Below, piece after piece: positions 1-5,339 of a DNA stretch of 5,339 nucleotides. Location: contig CAMWUH010000159.1 in the NCBI GenBank assembly GCA_947177325.1, positions 1 through 5,339 of the forward strand, given 5' to 3'. The notes beneath the pieces were generated by a model. The model saw only the letters and a program-made list of their open reading frames with translations. It was not told the DNA's origin and searched no databases. A program made the position numbers and the translations under genes. This DNA is from an uncultured Bacteroidales bacterium. Its GTDB lineage: Bacteria > Bacteroidota > Bacteroidia > Bacteroidales > Muribaculaceae. Each line of letters begins with the position of its first letter. Within the stretch, counting starts at the first letter, position 1.

Positions 1-31
1 TCGTGGGCTCGGAGATGTGTATAAGATCCAG
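1..31. other. Nextera (Tn5) sequencing adapter remnant, not genomic
   Basis: These bases match the Illumina Nextera Read-2 transposase adapter, beginning TCGTGGGCTCGG and followed at 13-31 by the 19-base Tn5 mosaic end (AGATGTGTATAAGA...CAG). Only bases 27 and 28 (TC where the adapter has GA) differ. Its position at the very edge of the window, directly before coding sequence, is what untrimmed adapter at a contig end looks like. In the frame of the downstream gene it supplies a TAA at 22-24, which makes an internal Met look like a gene start. The match is from memory of the adapter sequence, but 29 of 31 identical bases leaves little room for chance. Confidence 0.95.
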
Positions 32-33
32 GG

Positions 34-669
34 ATGCTCAACTCCGCCTCGATGACCCACCTGCTCTCTGATGCGCGCGACGTTGCCTCGATGATTTTCC
101 TCGAAGATGTGCCCTCGGCCCGTAGCTACCTTCCCTTAGCCGTGGCCGCCCTGCGCGAAAAGCACCCCCTGATTTTCAATTATCACCCCTACACCCGCGC
201 AACCCCCAATCAGGGCATCACCATCGACCCCTACTTTCTCAAAATATTTCGGCAGCGATGGTATGTGACAGGGCGCAACCACGCCGATGGAGCCATCAAG
301 ACCTACGCCTTAGACCGCATGTCGGGCGTCAACCTCTCCCCCCAAACTTATACCATCCCCGATGATTTCGATGCCGAAACCTACTTCCACGACTCCTTCG
401 GCATTATATTCAACCACAGCGAAGTGAAAGACATCGTCATCAAAGTTGATGCACGCCAGGCCAAATATTTCCGTGCCCTCCCCCTCCACCACTCTCAGCA
501 TGAGGAAATCTCTGACTCCTACTCCATTTTCACCTACCGATTGAAAATCTCCGACGATTTCGTTTCAGAGCTTCTCAGCTACGGGCCTCGTATCACAGTG
601 CTCCGCCCCCCCGAGCTACGCGCCATCATCACCCGCCAACTCTCTGAAGCTCTCAATAATTATCAGTAA
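34..669 (+). CDS. WYL-domain transcriptional regulator, 5'-truncated
   Basis: This is the C-terminal two thirds of a WYL-family regulator; 211 residues are seen, against roughly 300-330 for whole Bacteroidales members. Residues 1-36 resemble the linker that follows the N-terminal winged helix-turn-helix. The WYL domain spans about 37-110, with the signature W76-Y77-V78 (V in place of L), R81 and the 'TYALDRM' strand at 90-96. A WCX-like C-terminal domain covers about 130-208 and includes 'LLSYGPRITVLRPPELR' at 180-196. The DNA-binding domain is missing because the read enters adapter upstream, so the Met at 34 is an internal residue and not the true start. WYL domains are known to bind ligands, often nucleic-acid related, and to control transcription; the target here cannot be seen. 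The gene ends at TAA 667-669, 57 bases before the acyltransferase on the same strand, so co-transcription is possible. Confidence 0.88.
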   Translation: MLNSASMTHLLSDARDVASMIFLEDVPSARSYLPLAVAALREKHPLIFNYHPYTRATPNQGITIDPYFLKIFRQRWYVTGRNHADGAIKTYALDRMSGVNLSPQTYTIPDDFDAETYFHDSFGIIFNHSEVKDIVIKVDARQAKYFRALPLHHSQHEEISDSYSIFTYRLKISDDFVSELLSYGPRITVLRPPELRAIITRQLSEALNNYQ

Positions 670-726
670 CTTTATGATTATCAATTGTGATTTCCTCCGG
701 AGAATCTAATACCAACACTATCAATC

Positions 727-1794
727 ATGTTTCGATACCTTAATCGCAACTCAAGCTTTGTCGACACCCCCCGCCTCTCTGAAGCCGTGCGCCACCGCGA
801 TGGCAGCCGCGTCTTCAGTCTCGACCTTATCCGCGCCCTGGCCATCACTCTCGTTATCGCCGAGCACACAATCCCCGTGAACGACCCCACGAGCCCCTGG
901 CGCTGGTTATCGCCCGTTTTCGCCATAAACGCGCCGTTGTTTTTCATTATTTCGGGCGCACTGCTGCTCCCGGTTTCGCGCCGCATAGGCACATTCATTC
1001 GCCGACGGGCATCCCGCGTGCTCATTCCGTTTGCTTTCTGGTCGTTTATCTTCGCATGGCTCTATTACCATTTCACTGATGCCAACATCGACTTCCTCGC
1101 GTCGCAGATACGCTGGTTCTGGCTTCGTTTTACATTTCCCGAGGCATGGTTCATCCCGATCCTCCTCTCGATGTATCTTTTCTATCCGGTCATCTCACCC
1201 TGGATTCGCACCGCCACTCTCCCTCGCTACCGCTATTTCCTCATACTCTGGGCTGCGGCTCTCAGTTTGCCGTTCATTGAAAATTTTTCCGGAGATTTTG
1301 TTTTCAATACCTCAATATTCGGCACATTCTACGGCTGCCTCGGCTACGCCGTTGCGGGCGTTTGCCTGATGCGCTACCCTCTGCTCTCATCCAGAGGACG
1401 CCAACGGCGCATTGCCGTTATCGCCATTCTCGCTCTGGTTGGCTTCGCCCTACCTTATATTATTATAGCCGTTCCGAAACTCTACGACACCTACGGCCAA
1501 CGCATGTCGGAGGCCATATCCGTAACTACAGCTGCGGCCGCAGTGCTGGTTTTCGCGCTACTGGCGCCGATAAAAATCAAAGGCCACAACCTTGTCAGGC
1601 AAGGTGTGACCTTTATAGCTCGCATTTCGTTTCCGATGTATTTCATTCAGCCGATGCTAACTCGCTACGTAATCCCCAACTGCTGTCCCGAACTTATGGA
1701 GAGCAACTGGTTGTTTCCGGCCGTGTTGGTTGGCTCGATTATCGTAGCAATCCCTATCAGAGCTATCCCGCTGCTGCGCAAATTCCTCGGCTGA
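727..1794 (+). CDS. Acyltransferase-3 family membrane protein
   Basis: This is a complete 355-residue integral membrane protein of the acyltransferase-3 family (OafA, WecH, NodX type), which moves acetyl or other acyl groups onto sugars of surface polysaccharides or glycolipids. The N-terminal hallmark 'SLDLIRALAITLVIAEH' (31-47) holds the conserved Arg36 and the likely catalytic His47 in the first membrane helix. Further family features are 'APLFFIISGALL' (69-80), 'RRRASRVLIPFAFWS' (92-106), 'WFIPILLSMYLFYPVI' (141-156) and, near the end, 'ISFPMYFIQPML' (300-311). About ten hydrophobic segments are visible, normal for the family. The ATG at 727 leaves about 27 polar residues before the first helix, and no closer start is obvious. 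There is no Shine-Dalgarno motif at the usual spacing. The gene ends in tandem stops (TGA TAA, 1792-1797) and converges on the next gene. The acyl acceptor cannot be told from sequence; no polysaccharide genes adjoin it here. Confidence 0.9.
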   Translation: MFRYLNRNSSFVDTPRLSEAVRHRDGSRVFSLDLIRALAITLVIAEHTIPVNDPTSPWRWLSPVFAINAPLFFIISGALLLPVSRRIGTFIRRRASRVLIPFAFWSFIFAWLYYHFTDANIDFLASQIRWFWLRFTFPEAWFIPILLSMYLFYPVISPWIRTATLPRYRYFLILWAAALSLPFIENFSGDFVFNTSIFGTFYGCLGYAVAGVCLMRYPLLSSRGRQRRIAVIAILALVGFALPYIIIAVPKLYDTYGQRMSEAISVTTAAAAVLVFALLAPIKIKGHNLVRQGVTFIARISFPMYFIQPMLTRYVIPNCCPELMESNWLFPAVLVGSIIVAIPIRAIPLLRKFLG

Positions 1795-1835
1795 TAAAGC
1801 ACCAAAGCTTAGTCAAGCAATGAAGTGCCTATCAG
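1791..1835. terminator. Imperfect inverted repeat between convergent genes, possible bidirectional terminator
   Basis: The arms are CTGATA (1791-1796) plus GCAC (1799-1802), against GTGC (1825-1828) plus TATCAG (1830-1835). Small bulges (AA on the left, C on the right) interrupt them, and the loop is 22 bases. The structure straddles the stop codons of both convergent genes, where a shared terminator would sit. The long loop and the lack of a U-tract on either strand make this only a weak candidate. Confidence 0.25.
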
Positions 1836-2144
1836 GCCGATGATGACAAACAACACCAGCGACCCGCTGACCACCATGCCTATCATCGACACAAATCCGT
1901 TGCTCTTGCGCCCGAGCCAGCAGAGCAGCAGCGACACTACGGCTACTATCATCGTTACTATCAGCTGCACCTGCAGCCCCACGTAGCTCTTGATTGCACC
2001 GGTTGAAAAGGTAATTACCCAGGCTAGAATTGCCAATATAAGGCCGGCCAAGCTCCAGCTGAGGGTGCGTTGGCGGCCAGGTTGTTCTTCATGTGTGCCG
2101 GAAACTTCGTTGTTTGCAGGCTCTTGATTTTCTTTTATTTTCAT
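1809..2144 (-). CDS. Small three-helix membrane protein of unknown function
   Basis: This is a 111-residue protein read from an ATG at 2144 on the minus strand. A GTG at 2177 would add 11 residues, but the ATG is preferred because it is a standard start and follows an A-rich leader usual in Bacteroidetes. The first 28 residues are polar and charged (rich in E, Q, N). Three hydrophobic segments follow at about 29-47, 57-77 and 84-108, with a short basic turn (GRK, 78-80) between the second and third. That pattern suggests a small inner-membrane protein with a soluble N-terminal tail. I recognise no catalytic motif, signal peptide or lipobox. It resembles in general layout the short DUF4190-like membrane proteins, but I cannot assign it to a family. 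It is convergent with the acyltransferase (14 bases between the stops) and divergent from the prenyl synthase (133 bases between the starts). The strong hydrophobic periodicity supports a real gene. Confidence 0.75.
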   Translation of the reverse strand: MKIKENQEPANNEVSGTHEEQPGRQRTLSWSLAGLILAILAWVITFSTGAIKSYVGLQVQLIVTMIVAVVSLLLCWLGRKSNGFVSMIGMVVSGSLVLFVIIGLIGTSLLD

Positions 2145-2228
2145 TGGAGGTTTAGATTTTATTTGCGAAAATACCACTTTTTTTTCATTGTCAGCACCTC
2201 TTTAGCTGAAAATTTCAAAACATTTTGT

Positions 2229-2236
2229 TAATTTTG
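2229..2236 (+). promoter_or_regulatory. Bacteroidetes -7 box for the polyprenyl synthase gene
   Basis: TAATTTTG fits the Bacteroidetes -7 consensus TAnnTTTG exactly and lies 41 bases before the ATG at 2278, which would give a leader of about 35 bases. No good -33 TTTG lies 19-21 bases upstream; the best is GCTG at 2205-2208. The assignment therefore rests on the -7 box and its position. Confidence 0.5.
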
Positions 2237-2277
2237 CACCGCAGTTTCAAAACCACCTGCCATTTTAACAACTGAAA

Positions 2278-3267
2278 ATGTCGACTCTTTCACGAATTCA
2301 ATCACAGATTAAACCGCAGCTCAATCAGCTCAATCAGTTGATTGCTACCACCTTGCGGTCATCAAATGAATTAATGAACGGCATTATCGACAATTACCTG
2401 GCGACTAAAGGGAAGCAGATTCGCCCCATAATGGTGATTTTGAGCGGCCGACTGCTCGGCGACATCAACTCCCCCTCGCTCATCTCGGCAGCGGCCTCGG
2501 TTGAACTGCTCCACAATGCTTCACTTATCCACGACGATGTGGTCGACGAAACCGATATGCGCCGCAATCAGCCCACTATCAACGGCCTTTGGGACAATCA
2601 TATAGCCGTGCTTGTGGGCGATTTCTTTGTGTCGTCGTCGCTCCAACGCGCCCTCGACACCGCCGACCTCCGCATTATCTCGGCCGTGGCCGACCTTGGC
2701 AAGCTGCTCTCTTTGGGCGAAATCGACCAAATCTACAACGCCCGCTTCCACCACATTGACCGCGACGCCTACTTCGGCATCATTGACCGCAAAACGGCCT
2801 CTCTGTTTGTGGCATGTGCGCGAATGGGTGCCTACGCCGTCGGGGCTACCGACGAGCAGATTGCTCCCCTTCTCGACTTTGCCCGCGACCTCGGCCTATG
2901 CTTCCAAATCAAAGACGACATTTTCGACTATCTGCCCGGCGACAAAATCGGCAAGCCCACCGGCAACGACCTCCGCGAAGGAAAAATCACTCTGCCGCTA
3001 ATCTATGCTCTTGACAATGGCACCGACTCCGACAACGCCGCCATGATTGAGCTCTCGCGCAAGGAAACCCTCACCTCGGCCGAAATTGATTCGCTGATAG
3101 CCTACGCTCGCCGCCAAGGTGGCATCGAATACGCCGCCGAGCAAATGCAGCTTATGCGCGACCGCGCCGTTGGCCGTCTGACAGCCGCCTACGGCACACC
3201 CGAGTCCAATCCCGCCGTAGCTGACCTTATTGACATCTTCGACTATACCATTGCCCGCGACTTCTAA
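2278..3267 (+). CDS. Long-chain trans-polyprenyl diphosphate synthase (IspB-like)
   Basis: This 329-residue enzyme adds isopentenyl diphosphate units head-to-tail onto an allylic diphosphate in the cytoplasm. It is full length: E. coli IspB is about 323 residues. Visible motifs are the IPP-binding 'GKQIRP' (45-50), the first aspartate-rich motif 'LIHDDVVDETDMRR' (83-96; D86, D87, D90 bind Mg-diphosphate), 'LVGDFF' (112-117), 'GEIDQ' (147-151), 'KTASLF' (172-177), the second aspartate-rich motif 'QIKDDIFD' (210-217; D213, D214, D217) and 'GNDLREGKITLPLIYAL' (229-245). The residue five places before the first aspartate is the small Ala81, as in IspB, which in this family leaves room for a long chain. 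Bacteroidales use menaquinones of about 10-11 isoprene units, so side-chain synthesis for menaquinone is the likely role (inference). Its start follows an A-rich stretch (ACAACTGAAA) with no Shine-Dalgarno motif. The neighbouring genes look functionally unrelated, so it is probably transcribed alone. Confidence 0.95.
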   Translation: MSTLSRIQSQIKPQLNQLNQLIATTLRSSNELMNGIIDNYLATKGKQIRPIMVILSGRLLGDINSPSLISAAASVELLHNASLIHDDVVDETDMRRNQPTINGLWDNHIAVLVGDFFVSSSLQRALDTADLRIISAVADLGKLLSLGEIDQIYNARFHHIDRDAYFGIIDRKTASLFVACARMGAYAVGATDEQIAPLLDFARDLGLCFQIKDDIFDYLPGDKIGKPTGNDLREGKITLPLIYALDNGTDSDNAAMIELSRKETLTSAEIDSLIAYARRQGGIEYAAEQMQLMRDRAVGRLTAAYGTPESNPAVADLIDIFDYTIARDF

Positions 3268-3370
3268 AGCCCGGATTTTAGACCCGGTTCCCCAATCTAT
3301 GCAGTGCAATAAAAAACTGTAAGGACAGGCAAATCGCTACTCTTCAAAGACCTACGCTTCACCGTCACCC

Positions 3371-3400
3371 TTAAAAAAATTTAGTTAAAAAATTTGTTAA
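3371..3400. repeat. AT-rich near-tandem direct repeat upstream of the amylase promoter
   Basis: The block reads as TTAAAAAAATTTAG (3371-3384), then TTAAAAAATTTG (3385-3396), then TTAA (3397-3400): two near-identical units and a partial third. The A-tracts are 12-14 bases apart and abut the -33 element. This could act as an UP-like or bent-DNA element, or it may be simple AT-rich drift. Confidence 0.5.
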
Positions 3401-3426
3401 TATCACAAATTAATCATAAATTTGTG
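3391..3426. repeat. Three phased AATTTGT half-sites in alternating orientation, operator-like
   Basis: AATTTGT lies at 3391-3397, its reverse complement ACAAATT at 3405-3411, and AATTTGT again at 3419-3425. Successive copies start exactly 14 bases apart, so they form two overlapping dyads with identical 7-base spacers. The second dyad extends to 8 bases per arm (C3404 with G3426). The outer copies contain the -33 and -7 TTTG elements, while the middle inverted copy is not needed by the promoter. This layout would let a dimeric regulator cover the promoter; whether one binds is inference. Confidence 0.55.
3393..3424 (+). promoter_or_regulatory. Canonical Bacteroidetes promoter of the GH13 amylase gene
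   Basis: A -33 TTTG at 3393-3396 is followed after exactly 20 bases by a -7 TAAATTTG at 3417-3424. This is a full match to the consensus TTTG, 19-21 bases, TAnnTTTG used by the primary sigma factor of Bacteroidetes. Transcription would start near 3430, giving a leader of about 160 bases before the ATG at 3590. Confidence 0.85.
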
Positions 3427-3503
3427 GCCATAATGCAGTAGAAGATACCAACCGCACAATCTTCCTGAAAACACTTCAACATCTTCATCTGCGTAACCGG
3501 AAA

Positions 3504-3526
3504 GCTGCATCCGCCAAATTTGCAGC
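3504..3526 (+). promoter_or_regulatory. Small hairpin in the amylase mRNA leader
   Basis: GCTGCA (3504-3509) and TGCAGC (3521-3526) are perfect 6-base complementary arms around an 11-base loop, midway in the predicted leader. GG (3499-3500) and CC (3528-3529) could extend the stem across an internal loop. No U-tract follows, so it is not a typical terminator; a stability or translation-control role is possible but unproven. Confidence 0.35.
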
Positions 3527-3589
3527 GCCTTATACCATACCGACAGATAACTAAACCAACATTTTTCCTTAACCAATAAACCCATCACA

Positions 3590-5339
3590 ATGAGAAAATT
3601 TACCCAATGGCTCCTGCTGGCCATGGCTGCACTCGTAGCTTTCCCATCAGCAGCTGCTACTTTCGTCGGTGATCGCACGGATTTCCGCGACGAAACCATC
3701 TACTTCGCGATGACCACCCGTTTCTACGACGGTGATCCGAAGAACAACGTTCTTTGCTGGGACGGTCAGGCCGACCAGATCGCCAACAACGACCCCTGCT
3801 GGCGTGGTGACTTCGCCGGCTTGATCGAGAAACTCCCCTACATCAAAGCGCTCGGCTTCACTGCCGTATGGATTACCCCCGTTGTGCAAAACGCCTCCGG
3901 TTTCGACTACCACGGCTATCACGCTTCTGACTTCTCTAAAGTTGACCTCCGTTACGAATCTCGCAAAGAATGGGGTTCGGCCTCTGATGTCAAATTCCAA
4001 GACCTCATCAAAGCTGCTCACGACCTCGACATGAAGGTTATCCTCGACATCGTGCTCCAACACACCGGCAACTTTGGCGAAGAAAACCTCTGCCACCTCT
4101 TCGACCGCAGCCAGAATATCCGCAACCAAGCTAAAATCGAAGCTTGCTTGATCCCCGACTCTGAAAAACTCGGCGGCAAATCTTACTGGAACCTCGACCC
4201 TAACACCCAACAATACCCCACTCGCTTCAAATATATGAAGAACACCGATGGCGGCAACTGGGATAACAAAAACTACTGGCACCATGTTGCCAACGCATGG
4301 AACTGGGACGAACCCAGCCGCTGGTGGGGTCAGATTGCAGGCGACTGCGTTGACCTCAACACCGAAAACCCCGCTGTAGTCGACTACATTGTTGAATGTT
4401 ACGGCAAATTCATCGAAATGGGCGTCGACGGCTTCCGCATCGACACCACCGGCCACATCGCCCCCCTTACCTTCAACGCCGCTTTCATTCCCAAGTTTAT
4501 CGAGCTTGGCGAAAAATATAAAGGTGCCCGTAAAGGCAACTCTCCTTTCTACATGTTCGGTGAGTGCTGCGCTCGCTACGGCAGCGTTGTTTACCGCGAC
4601 CAACACGTCCTCTCTTCCCACTACTACACCTGGAAATCCGACCCCACCCTCGTTAACGAGTGGAAACAATACGACGCCAACTGGTGGGCTAATCAGGTTG
4701 TGCCCGAAGGCGCTTCACCCCTCGGCAACATGCTTACCTGCGAAAAAGATCCCGCTACTGTCCATAATTCTAAAAACGTATTCATGCAGAACGGCGCATG
4801 GCACGAGCCCGATTACTCTCAGGCATCAGGCTTCAACGTGATCGACTTCCCCATGCACTACAACTTCAACAACGCCGGCCAGGCTGTCAACATCGCTAAA
4901 TCAGGCGACCACTTCTACAACGACGCCTCTTGGAACGTTGTTTACGTTGACTCCCACGACTACTGCCCCGGTCCCAACGACGGCACCCGCTTCAGCGGCG
5001 GCACAGAGCAATGGGCAGAAAACCTCTCGCTGATGTTCACCTTCCGTGGCATCCCCTGTATCTACTACGGCTCTGAAGTTGAATTCCAGAAAGGCGTTAC
5101 AATCGACAAAGGTCCCCTCTTGGCTCTTGCCAACTCAGGTCGCGCCTACTTCGGCGAGTATGTCAAAGGCTCTGTCGACGTTGAAGACTTCGGCAAATTC
5201 AAAAATGCTCAGGGCAACATGGCCAAAACCCTCAACGGTGACCTCTCGCAACACATCATCCGTCTTAATCAGATCCGCGCTGCCGTTCCCGCCCTCCGCA
5301 AAGGCCAGTACACTTTCGACGGCTGCTCTGCCAACGGCG
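3590..5339 (+). CDS. Secreted GH13 alpha-amylase family glycosidase, 3'-truncated
   Basis: An open frame of 583 codons runs from ATG 3590 off the window end. Residues 1-23 form a Sec signal peptide (basic MRK, hydrophobic WLLLAMAALVAF, then SAAA before T24). No lipobox Cys follows, unlike the lipoprotein SusG. The GH13 barrel shows 'GFTAVWITPV' (89-98), 'FDYHGYHASDF' (105-115), region I 'DIVLQH' (153-158), 'DLNTENPAV' (255-263), region II 'GFRID' (281-285; nucleophile D285, R283), region III 'FGE' (323-325; acid/base E325), region IV 'VDSHD' (453-457; H456, stabiliser D457) and 'GIPCIYYGSE' (487-496). All three catalytic acids are present, so it should cleave alpha-1,4-glucan links in starch, glycogen or maltodextrins in the periplasm or outside the cell. 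Region I has Gln157 where Asn is usual. The barrel's end and any C-terminal beta, starch-binding or sorting domains lie beyond the window. It has its own strong promoter. The exact subfamily and product cannot be fixed from sequence alone. Confidence 0.93.
   Translation, partial: MRKFTQWLLLAMAALVAFPSAAATFVGDRTDFRDETIYFAMTTRFYDGDPKNNVLCWDGQADQIANNDPCWRGDFAGLIEKLPYIKALGFTAVWITPVVQNASGFDYHGYHASDFSKVDLRYESRKEWGSASDVKFQDLIKAAHDLDMKVILDIVLQHTGNFGEENLCHLFDRSQNIRNQAKIEACLIPDSEKLGGKSYWNLDPNTQQYPTRFKYMKNTDGGNWDNKNYWHHVANAWNWDEPSRWWGQIAGDCVDLNTENPAVVDYIVECYGKFIEMGVDGFRIDTTGHIAPLTFNAAFIPKFIELGEKYKGARKGNSPFYMFGECCARYGSVVYRDQHVLSSHYYTWKSDPTLVNEWKQYDANWWANQVVPEGASPLGNMLTCEKDPATVHNSKNVFMQNGAWHEPDYSQASGFNVIDFPMHYNFNNAGQAVNIAKSGDHFYNDASWNVVYVDSHDYCPGPNDGTRFSGGTEQWAENLSLMFTFRGIPCIYYGSEVEFQKGVTIDKGPLLALANSGRAYFGEYVKGSVDVEDFGKFKNAQGNMAKTLNGDLSQHIIRLNQIRAAVPALRKGQYTFDGCSANG

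Larger units (their letters stand above)
3268..3589. other. 322-base intergenic region: AT-rich tract, promoter and long leader
   Basis: I see no gene here. The first 100 bases hold only very weak dyads (CCGG 3271-3274 with 3284-3287; CTGT 3317-3320 with ACAG 3325-3328), neither convincing as a terminator for the prenyl synthase. Bases 3371-3426 form an AT-rich regulatory block. From about 3430 to 3589 lies the probable untranslated leader of the amylase mRNA, ending in an A-rich stretch (CCCATCACAATG) with no Shine-Dalgarno motif. Confidence 0.7.

Noticed and set aside
695..702. Palindrome CTCCGGAG with a GGAG that could be a Shine-Dalgarno motif for the acyltransferase
   Set aside because: GGAG lies 24 bases before the ATG, too far to act as a ribosome site. 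A perfect palindrome without a loop cannot form a useful hairpin, and 8 bases can occur by chance.
681..1025. A 114-codon minus-strand frame opposite the acyltransferase start
   Set aside because: It gives an Arg-rich product antisense to well-conserved acyltransferase motifs.
1031..1823. Two plus-strand frames overlapping the acyltransferase (1031-1369 and 1362-1823)
   Set aside because: They are Ser/Arg/Pro-rich shadow translations; the frame from 727 carries continuous membrane helices and family motifs, so there is no frameshift.
2166..2173. TATTTTCG on the minus strand as a -7 box for the small membrane protein
   Set aside because: It has one mismatch to TAnnTTTG and no -33 element at the right spacing, so it is too weak to list as a promoter.
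3271..3287. CCGG...CCGG as a terminator for the prenyl synthase gene
   Set aside because: The stem is only four base pairs and no U-tract follows.
2521..3309. Minus-strand and alternative plus-strand frames inside the prenyl synthase
   Set aside because: The main frame is complete with both Asp-rich motifs; the others are shadows of it.
3433..3441. ATG CAG TAG mini-frame at the start of the amylase leader, as a possible regulatory upstream ORF
   Set aside because: It is two codons long, within a few bases of the predicted transcription start, and has no ribosome-binding context.
3403..3699. A 98-codon minus-strand frame over the amylase leader and signal peptide
   Set aside because: It covers the promoter, leader and signal-peptide codons; its product has no coherent domain.
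3647..4669. A 340-codon minus-strand open frame inside the amylase gene
   Set aside because: The plus strand encodes GH13 signature motifs throughout. The antisense frame follows from codon bias and gives a low-complexity, Val/Gly-rich product with no recognisable domain.
4389..4841. A 150-codon plus-strand frame overlapping the amylase
   Set aside because: It is out of frame with GFRID, FGE and the other conserved motifs, and is a Ser/Thr/Pro-rich shadow.

Overview
The window looks like a contig end from a member of the Bacteroidales, possibly Muribaculaceae. The evidence is a textbook Bacteroidetes promoter (TTTG, 20 bases, TAAATTTG) before the last gene, A-rich start sites without usable Shine-Dalgarno motifs, and protein families typical of gut Bacteroidales. 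The family-level placement is inference; no rRNA or other marker gene is present.

Bases 1-31 are not genomic. They match the Illumina Nextera (Tn5) Read-2 adapter ending in the mosaic end, apart from two bases (27 and 28). The first gene (to 669) is therefore a 5'-truncated WYL-domain regulator whose apparent ATG at 34 is internal. A membrane acyltransferase of the acyltransferase-3 family follows on the same strand (727-1794). It converges with a small three-helix membrane protein of unknown function on the minus strand (1809-2144).

A short divergent intergenic region (2145-2277) then leads to a complete long-chain trans-polyprenyl diphosphate synthase (2278-3267), which probably makes the menaquinone side chain. 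A 322-base gap (3268-3589) holds an AT-rich tract, a strong promoter overlaid by three regularly spaced copies of AATTTGT in alternating orientation, and a leader of about 160 bases with a small hairpin. It precedes a secreted GH13 alpha-amylase-family enzyme (3590 to the window end, 583 codons seen, 3' end missing). That enzyme keeps all three catalytic acids.

The genes do not form an obvious single pathway: regulator fragment, envelope acyltransferase, isoprenoid housekeeping enzyme and secreted starch-type glycosidase. No susC/susD pair, mobile element, CRISPR array, tRNA or rRNA is visible. I found no convincing undescribed system. The most interesting signals are the phased operator-like half-sites over the amylase promoter and the adapter contamination that creates a false gene start.
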